A DNA stretch of 64,000 bases from Oscillibacter sp. Lineage in GTDB: Bacteria > Bacillota > Clostridia > Oscillospirales > Oscillospiraceae. The stretch covers positions 1 through 64,000 of the forward strand of contig NZ_JAQUVF010000005.1 of the NCBI RefSeq assembly GCF_028693505.1. The letters run 5' to 3'. The notes under the pieces were generated by a model. It searched no databases. It had not been told where the DNA came from and saw only the letters and a list, made by a program, of their open reading frames with translations. Positions 9,737-18,511 of the stretch are shown here, piece by piece; the stretch's first letter is position 1; each line of letters opens with the position of its first letter. The translations under genes and the position numbers were made by a program.

Positions 9737-11458
9737 ATGATTCAAAAGAGTTTGAACGAGAGACGCTTTTGGGCGCAGTTCGATGCACTGGAAATGGGCA
9801 CCGGCTGGGACGATATTGACATCACGAAGCCGCAGATCATGGTGGAGAGCGTTTACGGCGACTCCCATCCCGGCAGCTATCACCTCAATCAGATGGTGGA
9901 GCAGGCCGTTTACGGCGTGTATGAAAAAGGCGGTAAGCCTGCCAAGTATTACGCCACCGATATCTGCGACGGCTGCACCCAGGGCCATGACGGCATGAAC
10001 TTCGTGCTGGCCTCCCGCGAGGCCATTGCCAACATGGTGGAAGTCCACGGCAGCGCAGTGCCCTGGGACGGCATGATCCTTGCCTCCAGCTGCGACAAGT
10101 CCATCCCCGCCCACCTGAAGGCGGCGGCCCGTCTGGACATTCCCACCATCTTTATGCCCGGCGGCTCTATGCGGCCCGGTCCCAACATGACCACCTCCAT
10201 CGTGGCCGGCGACATCTCCCTGCGTGAAAAGCGGGACGGCGCCATCACGCCCCAGGAAGTGCGGGACTACAAGCTGACCGGCTGCCCCTCTGTGGGTGCG
10301 TGCACCTTCCTGGGCACCGCCTCCACCATGCAGTGCCTTGCCGAAGCGCTGGGCTTGACCCTGCCCGGCGCCGCGCTGGTGCCCGCCACCATGCGGGACC
10401 TGCTGCAATATTCCCGCGAGGCGGGCCGCAAGATCATGGAGCTGGCGGAAAAGGGCATCACTGCCAGCCAGATCATGACCCCTGCCGCCTTCCGCAACGC
10501 CATCATCATCCATAGCGCCATCGGCGGTTCCACCAACGCAACGCTCCACCTGCCCTCCATCGCCCGGGAGATGGGCTACGAAATGCCCATCGAGCTGTTT
10601 GACGAGATCAACCATCAGGTGCCCCACATCGGCAACATCTATCCCTCCGGCACCCAGCTGACCGAATCCTTCTGGTTCGCCGGCGGCGTGCCCATGGTCC
10701 AGTGGCTGTTGCAGGACATGCTGGATATGGATGTCATGACCGCTACCGGCAAGACGCTGGGCGAGAATCTGGAGGACCTGAAAAAGGACAACTGGTTCGA
10801 GCGCAACCTCGGCTACCTCGCCAACTACGGCCTCAAGCGCGAGCAGGTGATCTTCCCGGTGGAAAAGGCCCACGAAAAGGGTTCCGTGGCCATTTTGAAG
10901 GGCAACATCGCCCCCGACGGCAGCGTGGTGAAGTACGCCGCCTGTGCGGAGAACCAGCGCGAGGTGGTCAACGCCAAGGCTCGCGTGTTCAACAGTGAAG
11001 AGGACGCTTACGACGCCGTGGCCAAGAAGCTTATCAATCCCCACGAAATCGTCATCATCCGCTACGAGGGCCCCCGCGGCTGCGGTATGCCCGAAATGGT
11101 CGCCACCACGGAGGCTATCTGCTGCGACGAGCGGATCAACGGCACTGTTGCCCTGATTACCGACGGCCGCTTCTCCGGCGCGACCCGCGGCGCCGCCATC
11201 GGACACGTTTCTCCCGAGGCTGCTGCCGGCGGCCCCATTGCCTTCCTGGAAGAGGGCGACCTGATTTCTTACAGCGTGGAAAACCGCTCCATCAACATGA
11301 CCGGCATCCACGGCGTGCCCTGCTCCGTGGAGGAGGCCACCGCCGAGCTTACCCGGCGCTCCGCCAAGGGGATCATCCCCCGCGAGCCGCGCAAGGGCTT
11401 CTACAAGATGTATACCGAGCACGCCCACTCCGCTATGCAGGGTGGCGGCTTGGAGTGA
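9737..11458 (+). CDS. IlvD/Edd-family dehydratase, probably acting on a sugar acid
   Basis: 573 residues. Iron-sulfur and Mg-binding landmarks of the IlvD/Edd superfamily are present: CDGCTQGHDGM near residue 77, ASSCDKSIPAHLKAA near 115, and GCPSVGACTFLGTASTMQ near 180, with the late ITDGRFSGATRG segment near 475. The superfamily includes dihydroxyacid dehydratase (valine/isoleucine synthesis), 6-phosphogluconate dehydratase and aldonate dehydratases. The setting, between a GntP permease and a KDG-aldolase-like DapA protein, argues for an aldonate dehydratase making a 2-keto-3-deoxy acid rather than for amino acid synthesis; no other ilv gene is near. AAGGAG precedes the ATG. Confidence 0.85.
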   Translation: MIQKSLNERRFWAQFDALEMGTGWDDIDITKPQIMVESVYGDSHPGSYHLNQMVEQAVYGVYEKGGKPAKYYATDICDGCTQGHDGMNFVLASREAIANMVEVHGSAVPWDGMILASSCDKSIPAHLKAAARLDIPTIFMPGGSMRPGPNMTTSIVAGDISLREKRDGAITPQEVRDYKLTGCPSVGACTFLGTASTMQCLAEALGLTLPGAALVPATMRDLLQYSREAGRKIMELAEKGITASQIMTPAAFRNAIIIHSAIGGSTNATLHLPSIAREMGYEMPIELFDEINHQVPHIGNIYPSGTQLTESFWFAGGVPMVQWLLQDMLDMDVMTATGKTLGENLEDLKKDNWFERNLGYLANYGLKREQVIFPVEKAHEKGSVAILKGNIAPDGSVVKYAACAENQREVVNAKARVFNSEEDAYDAVAKKLINPHEIVIIRYEGPRGCGMPEMVATTEAICCDERINGTVALITDGRFSGATRGAAIGHVSPEAAAGGPIAFLEEGDLISYSVENRSINMTGIHGVPCSVEEATAELTRRSAKGIIPREPRKGFYKMYTEHAHSAMQGGGLE

Positions 11459-11530
11459 TTTCCGGCAGAGATGAAACAGACCAAACAAAAACAGGGGAAA
11501 CCGAATCGAACGAAGAAAGGGAATCAGATT

Positions 11531-12424
11531 ATGAATGCGGCATTTCTTGCTCCCGCAATTACGCTCTTCAACGAGGATGGTACGCTGGACCTCACCAGCC
11601 AAGAGCGGCTTTACAACAATTTGATTGAAAACGGCATTGACGGCATTTTAGTGGAGGGCAGCTCCAGCGAATTCTTCGCCCTGAACATGGAACAGCGCCG
11701 GGAGATGGCGAAGTTCGCCATTGAAAAAGTGGCCCATCGCGTGAAGCTCATCATCGGCACGTCCAGCATGGTGGCCGATGAGATCATCGCCTTTTCCAAT
11801 TACGTACTGGATGCCGGCGCTGACGCCGTGATGATTCTGCCTCCCTATTACTTCCATTTCGGACCGGAGGCACTGCTGCAATACTATGACCGTCTTGCCA
11901 AGGAGATCCACGGCAACATCTACATCTACAACTTCCCCGACAACACCGGCTATACCATCCCCCCCGAGACGGTGGTGCAGCTGGCGCTGATGCATCCCAA
12001 CATCGTGGGACTGAAAGACACCATCGGCGGCATGGACCACACCCGGGAACTGATTAAGCTGGTCAAAAGCCGTGTCCCCACCTTTGAAATTTACTCCGGC
12101 TTTGACGACAACTTTGCCCGCAACGTCATCTCCGGCGGCAACGGCTGCATCGGCGCACTGAGCAATCTGGTGCCCGAGATCACCTCCGCCTGGGTGCGCG
12201 CCTTCCGGGAAAACGATTTGGACGGCATCGCCAAGGGCCAGCAGCGCATTGACCGTCTGATGGACCTGTATGCCATCCGCAATCCGTTCCTGCCTGTTTT
12301 GAAGGAAGCCATCAAGCTGCGGGGCATTGCCTCCTCCAGCGCCGGAACCTTCCCGATGCCCAACGCCACCATCGAGGACGACGCACGGATTCTGGAACTG
12401 CTGGCAAAAGAAAACCTCCGCTGA
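11531..12424 (+). CDS. DapA-family aldolase/lyase (2-keto-3-deoxy sugar acid aldolase candidate)
   Basis: 297 residues from the ATG at 11531; the frame is open for 20 more lysine-rich codons upstream, which look like leader. A TIM-barrel class I aldolase: GSSSEFFAL corresponds to the pyruvate-binding G-x-x-GE-type loop, YIYNFPDNTGY near residue 134 holds the catalytic tyrosine, and GLKDTIGG near 162 holds the Schiff-base lysine. The family includes dihydrodipicolinate synthase, N-acetylneuraminate lyase and KDG aldolase. Its place after the dehydratase, with a terminator right behind, suggests cleavage of a 2-keto-3-deoxy acid to pyruvate plus an aldehyde. Substrate is inferred from context. 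Confidence 0.85.
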   Translation: MNAAFLAPAITLFNEDGTLDLTSQERLYNNLIENGIDGILVEGSSSEFFALNMEQRREMAKFAIEKVAHRVKLIIGTSSMVADEIIAFSNYVLDAGADAVMILPPYYFHFGPEALLQYYDRLAKEIHGNIYIYNFPDNTGYTIPPETVVQLALMHPNIVGLKDTIGGMDHTRELIKLVKSRVPTFEIYSGFDDNFARNVISGGNGCIGALSNLVPEITSAWVRAFRENDLDGIAKGQQRIDRLMDLYAIRNPFLPVLKEAIKLRGIASSSAGTFPMPNATIEDDARILELLAKENLR

Positions 12425-12437
12425 TTTTCGCGTTATT

Positions 12438-12476
12438 AAAAAACCCCCGCCACGAATTTCGTGGCGGGGGTTTTTT
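12438..12476 (+). terminator. Strong rho-independent terminator
   Basis: A perfect hairpin with arms AAAAAACCCCCGCCACG and CGTGGCGGGGGTTTTTT around AATTT, 14 bases after the aldolase stop. It closes the gntP-dehydratase-aldolase unit. Confidence 0.93.
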
Positions 12477-12493
12477 GCGTCGCCCCAACATTT

Positions 12494-12511
12494 TATGAAA
12501 ATTCAAATTCA
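12494..12511 (+). promoter_or_regulatory. ARG-box-like site upstream of arcA
   Basis: The 18-base sequence TATGAAAATTCAAATTCA resembles the Gram-positive ARG box bound by ArgR/AhrC (consensus close to CATGAATAAAAATTCAAG). It lies about 80 bases before the arginine deiminase start, where regulation by arginine would be expected. Binding is not shown by sequence alone. Confidence 0.4.
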
Positions 12512-12592
12512 CACGCATGAAAACGCGAAATCCAGAAACCCTAGTTTACAGCGAACTACCCTACTTTTTGACCCTGAAAAGGAGTGAGCCAA

Positions 12593-13816
12593 TTGGAGAC
12601 GGGAATCCATAACACGTCTGAAATCGGCCGGTTGAAAAAGGTTTTGCTGCACCGCCCCGGCGGAGAGCTGGAAAACCTGATGCCGGAATATCTGGAGCGT
12701 CTGCTGTTCGACGATATTCCTTACCTGCGGGAGGCGCAGCGGGAACACGACGCCTTTGCCGACTGTCTGCGCCAGCAGGGCGTGGAGGTCGTGTATCTGA
12801 CGGACCTTGTGGCAAACTCGCTGACCAGCGACGAGGTCCGGCAGGACTTTATCCGTCAATTTTTAAAGGAGTCCGACGTGCAGGACCCCCGCACGGGAGA
12901 GCTTCTGGCGGATTACTTCGGTAAAATGCCGGATAAAGAGATGATCTCCGCCATGATGGCGGGCGTCCGCAAAAGCCAGCTGCGGGGCAAGGGCGGAAAA
13001 CTGGGAGACTATCTCTCCGCCGCGGAGGATGGGTATCCCTTTGCCGTGGACCCCCTGCCAAACCTCTATTTTACCCGGGACCCCTTTGCCACCATCGGAA
13101 CGGGCGTTTCCATCCACAAAATGCACACCGCCACCCGGAACCGGGAGACGCTCTTCGGCAAATTTATTTTTGAGCACAATCCGGAGTATCGGAACGCACC
13201 CCGCTGGTACGAGCGGGGCGAGACCAGCTCTCTGGAGGGCGGCGACATTCTGATCCTCTCCCCTCAGGTGCTGGGCGTTGGCATCTCCCAGCGCACCCGG
13301 GAGGACTCCATCGACACGCTGGCGGAGACGGTGCTCTCCGAGAGTCCCACCTTCCGGAAGGTGCTGGCCTTCAACATTCCCAAAACCCGCTCCTTCATGC
13401 ATCTGGACACGGTCTTTACCATGGTGGACCGGGACAAGTTCACCGTCCACCCCAACATTCTCTCCAGCATCACCGTGTTCGTAATGGAGCTGGACGAAAA
13501 CCGGAAGATGAAGATCCGGCAGGAGGACGGGCGGCTGGAGGACATTCTCAAAGAACACCTGAACCTGGACCATGTGACCCTCATTCCCTGCGGACAGGGC
13601 AGTGAGATCGACGCCGCACGGGAGCAGTGGAGCGACGGCAGCAACACGCTGGCCATCGCCCCCGGCGAGGTGGTGGTCTACTCCCGCAACTACGTGACTA
13701 ACCGTTCCCTCGAAGAGGCGGGCATCCGCATCCACACCATCCCCAGCGCGGAACTCAGCCGCGGCCGGGGCGGACCCCGGTGCATGTCCATGCCGCTGTG
13801 GCGGGACGATCCGTGA
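12593..13816 (+). CDS. arcA: Arginine deiminase
   Basis: About 407 residues. I chose the TTG at 12593 because GGAG at 12581-12584 sits 8 bases before it; a GTG at 12584 is in frame but would overlap that site. Landmarks of arginine deiminase: FTRDPFATIG near residue 160, EGGDILIL near 218, an HLDTVFTM segment near 265, and the C-terminal RGRGGPRCMSMPL whose Cys is the nucleophile. The enzyme hydrolyses arginine to citrulline and ammonia. Ornithine carbamoyltransferase follows, then a carrier, forming an ADI-type catabolic cluster. The start choice is the main uncertainty. Confidence 0.93.
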   Translation: METGIHNTSEIGRLKKVLLHRPGGELENLMPEYLERLLFDDIPYLREAQREHDAFADCLRQQGVEVVYLTDLVANSLTSDEVRQDFIRQFLKESDVQDPRTGELLADYFGKMPDKEMISAMMAGVRKSQLRGKGGKLGDYLSAAEDGYPFAVDPLPNLYFTRDPFATIGTGVSIHKMHTATRNRETLFGKFIFEHNPEYRNAPRWYERGETSSLEGGDILILSPQVLGVGISQRTREDSIDTLAETVLSESPTFRKVLAFNIPKTRSFMHLDTVFTMVDRDKFTVHPNILSSITVFVMELDENRKMKIRQEDGRLEDILKEHLNLDHVTLIPCGQGSEIDAAREQWSDGSNTLAIAPGEVVVYSRNYVTNRSLEEAGIRIHTIPSAELSRGRGGPRCMSMPLWRDDP

Positions 13817-13822
13817 ACGTAA

Positions 13823-13899
13823 GAAAGAGGGAGCACGCTCCCCCTTTCGATTCCCCACCGCCAGTGACCAAGTCACTGGTGAACGCCGCCCAAGGCGGC
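13823..13899 (+). repeat. Three consecutive small hairpins between arcA and arcB
   Basis: First GAAAGAGGGAGC/GCTCCCCCTTTC (13823-13848, one mismatch), then CCAGTGAC-CAA-GTCACTGG (13861-13879), then GCCGCC-CAA-GGCGGC (13885-13899). The last two have identical CAA loops. No T run follows, so they are more likely mRNA-stability or partial attenuation elements than a full terminator. Confidence 0.5.
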
Positions 13900-13991
13900 T
13901 GGATCAAGGAAGTTTGCCCACGTACACGCCGCAGTCAAAATCTTAAAATGGATGCCTGCGGCAAGTTCAATCATGACAAGGAGATAATAAG

Positions 13992-14990
13992 ATGGCAGTG
14001 AATCTGAAAGGCCGGAGCTTTTTAACTCTGCAAGACTTTACCCCCGAGGAAATCCGGTATCTGCTGGATCTGGGGCATGACCTGAAGGCCAAGCGCCGCG
14101 CCGGCATCTGCGACCCCGCTTTGAAAGGCAAGCACATTGTGCTGCTGTTTGAAAAGACGTCCACCCGCACCCGCTGTTCCTTCGAGGTGGCCGCCACACA
14201 GGAAAGCGCCCATGTCACGTATCTGGACGCAAACAGCTCCCAGATGGGAAAAAAGGAGTCTCTGGAGGACTCCGCCAAGGTGCTGGGCCGCTTTTTTGAC
14301 GGCATTGAGTACCGCGGCTACGAGCAAAAAGCCGTAGAGGACCTGGCGAAATTTTCCGGCGTCCCGGTCTGGAACGGCCTGACCGACGCCGACCATCCCA
14401 CCCAGATTCTGGCGGATATGATGACCATTGAGGAGCATTGCGCGAAGCCCCTGAACAAGGTGAAGGTGGTGTTCCCCGGCGATGTGCGCAACAATATGTG
14501 CTACGCGTGGATGATCGGCGCGGCGAAGATGGGCATGCACTTTGTGGGCCTTGGCCCGGAGCAGCTGGCCAAGGAAATGGACCCTGAGATCGTCAAGCGC
14601 ACCTTTGCCACGGCCCGGGAAAACGGCGGCCTCATTGAGATCACCGACGACAAAAACTGCCTCAAAGACGCCGACGTGATCTACGGCGACATCTGGGCCT
14701 CCATGGGCGAGGAAGCGCTGATCCCCGAGCGGGCCAAGCTGCTCTCCCCCTACCGCGTGACGGAGGAGACCCTCAAAGCCACCGGCAATCCGGACGTTTT
14801 GTACCTGCACTGCCTGCCTTCCTTCCACGACCTGGACACCAAGCTTGCCAAGGAGTGGGAGGAAAAGGGCGTGGACATTCGGGAGGTCACCGACGAGGTG
14901 TTCCGCGGCCGCCACAGCGTGGTGTTTGACGAGGCCGAAAACCGGATGCACTCCATTAAGGCCGTTCTGGTGGCCACCATCGGCAAATAA
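13992..14990 (+). CDS. arcB: Ornithine carbamoyltransferase
   Basis: 332 residues, standard length. STRTRCSFE near residue 55 is the carbamoyl-phosphate site, DHPTQ near 135 and HCLPSFHD near 273 are the other family signatures, so this is an OTCase rather than an aspartate carbamoyltransferase. Following arcA it would run in the catabolic direction, splitting citrulline with phosphate to ornithine and carbamoyl phosphate. The same protein family (ArgF) serves arginine synthesis, and catabolic use is inferred from the arcA-carrier context. AAGGAGA precedes the ATG. The carbamate kinase normally needed for ATP gain is not in this window. Confidence 0.94.
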   Translation: MAVNLKGRSFLTLQDFTPEEIRYLLDLGHDLKAKRRAGICDPALKGKHIVLLFEKTSTRTRCSFEVAATQESAHVTYLDANSSQMGKKESLEDSAKVLGRFFDGIEYRGYEQKAVEDLAKFSGVPVWNGLTDADHPTQILADMMTIEEHCAKPLNKVKVVFPGDVRNNMCYAWMIGAAKMGMHFVGLGPEQLAKEMDPEIVKRTFATARENGGLIEITDDKNCLKDADVIYGDIWASMGEEALIPERAKLLSPYRVTEETLKATGNPDVLYLHCLPSFHDLDTKLAKEWEEKGVDIREVTDEVFRGRHSVVFDEAENRMHSIKAVLVATIGK

Positions 14991-15003
14991 GGAGGGAGGC
15001 CCC

Positions 15004-16392
15004 TTGGGCAAATCCAAATTCCGCATGCCTACCGCGTATACGATTTTGTTCCTGCTTATCATTTTGGTGGCGGTTGCCACATGGTTCATTCCCTCCGGCG
15101 CCTATGAGTATGTGGACGGTGTGCCCATAGCCGGGTCCTACCATCTTGTAGAGCCGACGCCCCAAGGCGTGGGAGACGTGCTGAAGGCCGCGTTTTCCGG
15201 GTTTTACGACGCGGTGGACGTGTGCGTGTTTATATTGATGGTAGGCGGTTTCCTGGGCATTGTAATGAAAACCGGCGCGGTGGACGCGGGCGTCGGCAGC
15301 GTGATCCACCGGCTGGGCGGCCGGGAAAAATGGCTCATTCCCATTTTGATGCTGCTCTTTGGACTGGGCGGCACCACCTACGGCATGTGGGAGGAGACCA
15401 TGGCCTTCTACCCGCTGCTCATTCCTGTGTTCCTCGCGGCGGGCTATGACGCGGTGGTGGGCATCTCCGTCATTTTGCTGGGCGCGGGCGCCGGCATCAT
15501 CGCCTCAACGGTCAACCCCTTTGCAACCGGCATCGCCGCAGGCTTTGCCGGCGTGTCGCTGGGGGAGGGCATTGTGCTGCGGGTACTGCAATGGATCGTG
15601 TTCGAGGGGGCGGCCGTCTGGTTTGTAATGGCCTACGCCGCCCGGGTGAAAAAGAACCCGTCCCGGTCCGTGGTGGGCGTGGGCGCGGGCAAGCTCCATG
15701 TGAGCATGGAGGAGTCCGTGCCCTTCACCACCCGCCGCAAAGGCATTATGGTGCTCTTCGGCCTGACCTTTCTCGTGATGATCTACGGCGTCATCCCCTT
15801 TGACGAAATGGGACTGCCCCTGCCTGCGCTGGGGTGGTGGTTCCCGGAGCTTTCCGCCCTGTTTCTGGTGGGCGGCATTGTCATCGGTCTCATCGACCGC
15901 ATGGGAGAAGAGGACATCGCCGACACCTTCGTGGCGGGCTGCGCCGACCTTCTGGGCGTGGCCTTCATCATCGGCATCAGCCGCGGCATCACCGTTTTGA
16001 TGAACGACGGCGGCATCACCGACACCGTCCTCCACTGGGGCGAGCAGGCCCTCTCCGGCGCAGGCAGCATCAGCTTTGTTCTGCTGGTCTACCTCATCTA
16101 CCTGCCTCTCACCATTTTGATCCCCTCTTCCTTGGGACTTGCCACGCTGTCGGTGCCCATTATGGCGCCGCTGGGCAAATTCGCGGGCGTGGGCGGCGAT
16201 CTGGTGGTGACGGCGTTCCAGTCCGCGTCGGGCCTTGTGAATATCATCACGCCCACCGCAGCGGTGGTCATGGGCGCGCTGGCGCTGGGCCATGTGCCCT
16301 ACGACCGGTGGGTCAAATATGTCTGGAAGCTGATTTTGTATTTTCTGGTGCTGACCATGGCGTTTCTGGTGGCGGGCGTGCTGCTGGGATAA
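15004..16392 (+). CDS. YfcC-family membrane carrier, probable arginine/ornithine-type transporter
   Basis: 462 residues from the TTG at 15004, which follows GGAGGGAGG at 14991-14999; an ATG at 15025 is an alternative. It is strongly hydrophobic with about 12 membrane segments and has the family pattern WFIPSGAYEY near residue 25, a re-entrant-like glycine-rich GGTTYGMWEETMAFYPLL near 122, and ILIPSSLGLATLSVPIMAPLG near 373. YfcC proteins belong to the anaerobic C4-dicarboxylate/basic amino acid carrier group. Only 13 bases separate it from arcB, so it most likely exchanges arginine for ornithine or citrulline. Substrate assignment is inference. Confidence 0.87.
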   Translation: MGKSKFRMPTAYTILFLLIILVAVATWFIPSGAYEYVDGVPIAGSYHLVEPTPQGVGDVLKAAFSGFYDAVDVCVFILMVGGFLGIVMKTGAVDAGVGSVIHRLGGREKWLIPILMLLFGLGGTTYGMWEETMAFYPLLIPVFLAAGYDAVVGISVILLGAGAGIIASTVNPFATGIAAGFAGVSLGEGIVLRVLQWIVFEGAAVWFVMAYAARVKKNPSRSVVGVGAGKLHVSMEESVPFTTRRKGIMVLFGLTFLVMIYGVIPFDEMGLPLPALGWWFPELSALFLVGGIVIGLIDRMGEEDIADTFVAGCADLLGVAFIIGISRGITVLMNDGGITDTVLHWGEQALSGAGSISFVLLVYLIYLPLTILIPSSLGLATLSVPIMAPLGKFAGVGGDLVVTAFQSASGLVNIITPTAAVVMGALALGHVPYDRWVKYVWKLILYFLVLTMAFLVAGVLLG

Positions 16393-16399
16393 AGAAAGC

Positions 16400-16429
16400 A
16401 ACAAGCGGGCGCAAATGCGCCCGCTTGTT
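16400..16429 (+). terminator. Terminator-like hairpin after the arc cluster
   Basis: Perfect 14-bp stem AACAAGCGGGCGCA/TGCGCCCGCTTGTT with a 2-base loop, starting 7 bases after the carrier stop. Only TT closes the 3' arm, so termination strength is uncertain. Confidence 0.65.
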
Positions 16430-16455
16430 CGCGCGTGAACGACAGCTCGTATGCA

Positions 16456-16487
16456 AATATGAAATGCATATTCATTGCAATTATTCA
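16456..16487 (+). promoter_or_regulatory. AT-rich inverted repeats, possible ArgR site
   Basis: AATATG-AAATG-CATATT (16456-16472) overlaps TTCATTGCAATTATTCA, giving repeated ATTCA/TGAAT-like half sites that resemble ARG boxes. It lies about 120 bases before the promoter of the amino acid ABC transporter. The rest of 16430-16601 shows no gene. Confidence 0.3.
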
Positions 16488-16601
16488 CCCGGAACTGAGC
16501 AAAACGCACAAACAAACCCTGTAAAACCATGGAAAATGCTGCTATGTTTCACGTCACAGACAAAAACGACCAAATAAATATGCATTTTTTCTGAAAAAGT
16601 A

Positions 16602-16630
16602 TTGACAGGGACAGTCGGGCGTGGTAAGGT
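16602..16630 (+). promoter_or_regulatory. Promoter of the amino acid ABC transporter operon
   Basis: TTGACA (16602-16607), a 17-base spacer and TAAGGT (16625-16630), about 100 bases before the binding-protein ATG. Consensus -35 and correct spacing make this a credible sigma-A promoter. Confidence 0.65.
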
Positions 16631-16730
16631 ATCCACAGTCAACGGGAGGAAAACCTTTCCTTCTGGCAAAGACGATTTTACCTCTCCCCGCGAGGGAAGA
16701 GAACTTTGATTGGAAAAGGAAGATTGCATC

Positions 16731-17630
16731 ATGAAGAAAGCATTTGCACTGCTGCTGAGCGTAGCAATGGTCCTCTCGCTCGCCGCCTGCGGCGGCAAGA
16801 AGGAAGCCGCCCCCGAAAAAACCGACGCTCCCGCTTCGGACGAGACGGTGGATTACGCCGCCATGCCCATTGACGAGCTGAAAAAGAACATCACCACCGT
16901 CACCGGCGGCAAGCTGACGGTTGCCACCAGCCCCGACTTCGCCCCCTATGAGTTTTACGCCATTGACGATCAGGGCAACGCCCAGCTTTCCGGCTTTGAC
17001 ATGGCCTTGGCGCAGTACATCGCCGACTATCTGGGTCTGGAGCTGGAAGTGGTCCCCATGGACTTTGACGGCGTTTTGAGCGAGGTCACTGCCGGCAACG
17101 TGGATCTGGGCATGGCCGGTCTTTCTCCCGACCCCACCCGGATGGACGCCATGGACTTTTCCGACATCTACTATCAGGGCGGCCAGTCTCTGGTGACCAC
17201 CCAGGCCAACAAGGATAAGTGGACGGAGCTCTCCCAGCTCAACGATCCCTCTCTGGCCATTGGCGCCCAGCTGGGCTCCATTCAGTACGATCTGGCCGTG
17301 TCCAACACCCCCGACGCCGACATCGTGCAGCTGGCCAAGGTGACGGACGTGGTTTCCGAGCTGCTGGGCGGCAAGCTGGACGCGGGCTTCATCGAGACCG
17401 TGGTGGCGGAGAGCTATCAGAAGAACTATCCCGATCTGTACATTGCCTTCGATGTGCCTTATGAAGTGGAAGGCTCCGCCGTGGGCGTCGTCAAGGACAA
17501 TGCGCCGCTGCTGGCGGGCGTCAATCAGGCCATTGCCGCCGTCTTGGCGGACGGCTCTATGGATGACTTTGTGACCCAGGCCAACGAGCTGGCTGCCGGC
17601 GACATCCACGAGGGTCTGCTGGAAGGCTAA
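16731..17630 (+). CDS. Polar amino acid ABC transporter, substrate-binding lipoprotein
   Basis: 299 residues from the ATG at 16731 (AAGGAAG site 8 bases before). The N-terminus MKKAFALLLSVAMVLSLAACGG is a lipoprotein signal peptide with lipobox LAAC, so the mature protein is anchored outside the membrane at that Cys. The body is a family 3 solute-binding fold, with KLTVATSPDFAPYEFYAIDD and GFDMALAQYIADYLGLELEVVPMDFDGVLSEVTAGNVDLGMAGLS signatures. Permease and ATPase genes follow directly. Ligand is probably a polar or basic amino acid; the adjacent arc genes and ARG-box-like sites make arginine a reasonable guess but this is inference. Confidence 0.9.
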   Translation: MKKAFALLLSVAMVLSLAACGGKKEAAPEKTDAPASDETVDYAAMPIDELKKNITTVTGGKLTVATSPDFAPYEFYAIDDQGNAQLSGFDMALAQYIADYLGLELEVVPMDFDGVLSEVTAGNVDLGMAGLSPDPTRMDAMDFSDIYYQGGQSLVTTQANKDKWTELSQLNDPSLAIGAQLGSIQYDLAVSNTPDADIVQLAKVTDVVSELLGGKLDAGFIETVVAESYQKNYPDLYIAFDVPYEVEGSAVGVVKDNAPLLAGVNQAIAAVLADGSMDDFVTQANELAAGDIHEGLLEG

Positions 17631-17725
17631 GCCCCTTTTCAAAGAAATATTCGCGTTTCCTCCCCGCTGATTTGCGGGGAGGATTTGCGCGTTCTAAGAA
17701 AGAAGCCCCGAAAGGAGTTCACGCA

Positions 17726-18511
17726 ATGAAAATTTCCGCAGCAGGTTTTGCAAAGGTGTTTCAGTACGCCGACATGTTCAAGGAGGGAATGCTCTGCACC
17801 GTCTACCTCTCCTTGTTCACGGTCATTTTGGGTTTTCTGCTGGCGCTGGCGCTGGCCGTGATGCGAATGACCAACTTCCGCCCCTTCCGCGCCCTCGGGC
17901 TGGACCGGGACGGGCACTTGCGCGACGGCGGCTTTTTGCTGCTGCTCAGCCGCTTCAATCCCATCAGCTTTCTTGCCACGGTGTATGTGGAGATCATCCG
18001 CGCCACGCCCATGCTGGTGCAGCTGTTCATTGTCTATCAGGTGGTGTTCAATAAGAACGTCATCAATCTGCCCTCCGTCACCGTGCTGGGCTTTTTGAAG
18101 CTGAACCGCTTTTTGCCCGGCGTCATCGCGCTGGCGTTGAACTCCGGCGCTTATCTCTCCGAGATCATCCGGGCCGGTATCCAGTCCATTGACGGCGGCC
18201 AGACGGAGGCGGCCCGTTCTCTGGGTCTCACCCAGGGGCAGAACATGCGCTTCGTGGTGCTGCCCCAGGCCATCAAGAACATTCTTCCCGCCATCGGCAA
18301 CGAATTTGTGACGATCATTAAGGAATCCGCCATTACATATACCATCGGCGTGCAGGACCTGATGTCCGCTGTGAAGGCGGCGCAGGCGGGCACCTTCCTG
18401 GTGCTGGAGCCGCTGCTGGTGGTGGCGGTGATGTACTTCTGCCTGACCTTCCCCACCAGCAAGGTCATTGCCTACTTCGAAAGGAGAATGAGCCGTGGCG
18501 ACAAGAGATAG
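17726..18511 (+). CDS. Polar amino acid ABC transporter, permease
   Basis: 261 residues from the ATG at 17726, preceded by AAAGGAG. The family signature lies at [24 protein letters not shown] and the EAA loop at [35 protein letters not shown], with about five membrane segments. Between the first helices and the signature it carries an extra cytoplasmic-looking stretch (roughly residues 57-80, [20 protein letters not shown]) that shorter HisM/GlnP-type permeases lack. The 3' end overlaps the ATPase gene by 17 bases, so the two are co-translated. It forms the membrane channel of the importer. Confidence 0.9.
   Translation: MKISAAGFAKVFQYADMFKEGMLCTVYLSLFTVILGFLLALALAVMRMTNFRPFRALGLDRDGHLRDGGFLLLLSRFNPISFLATVYVEIIRATPMLVQLFIVYQVVFNKNVINLPSVTVLGFLKLNRFLPGVIALALNSGAYLSEIIRAGIQSIDGGQTEAARSLGLTQGQNMRFVVLPQAIKNILPAIGNEFVTIIKESAITYTIGVQDLMSAVKAAQAGTFLVLEPLLVVAVMYFCLTFPTSKVIAYFERRMSRGDKR

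Noticed and set aside
9737..11458. Dihydroxyacid dehydratase of branched-chain amino acid synthesis (ilvD)
   Set aside because: Family fits, but no ilv genes are near and the flanking permease and aldolase point to sugar-acid use; gene symbol withheld.
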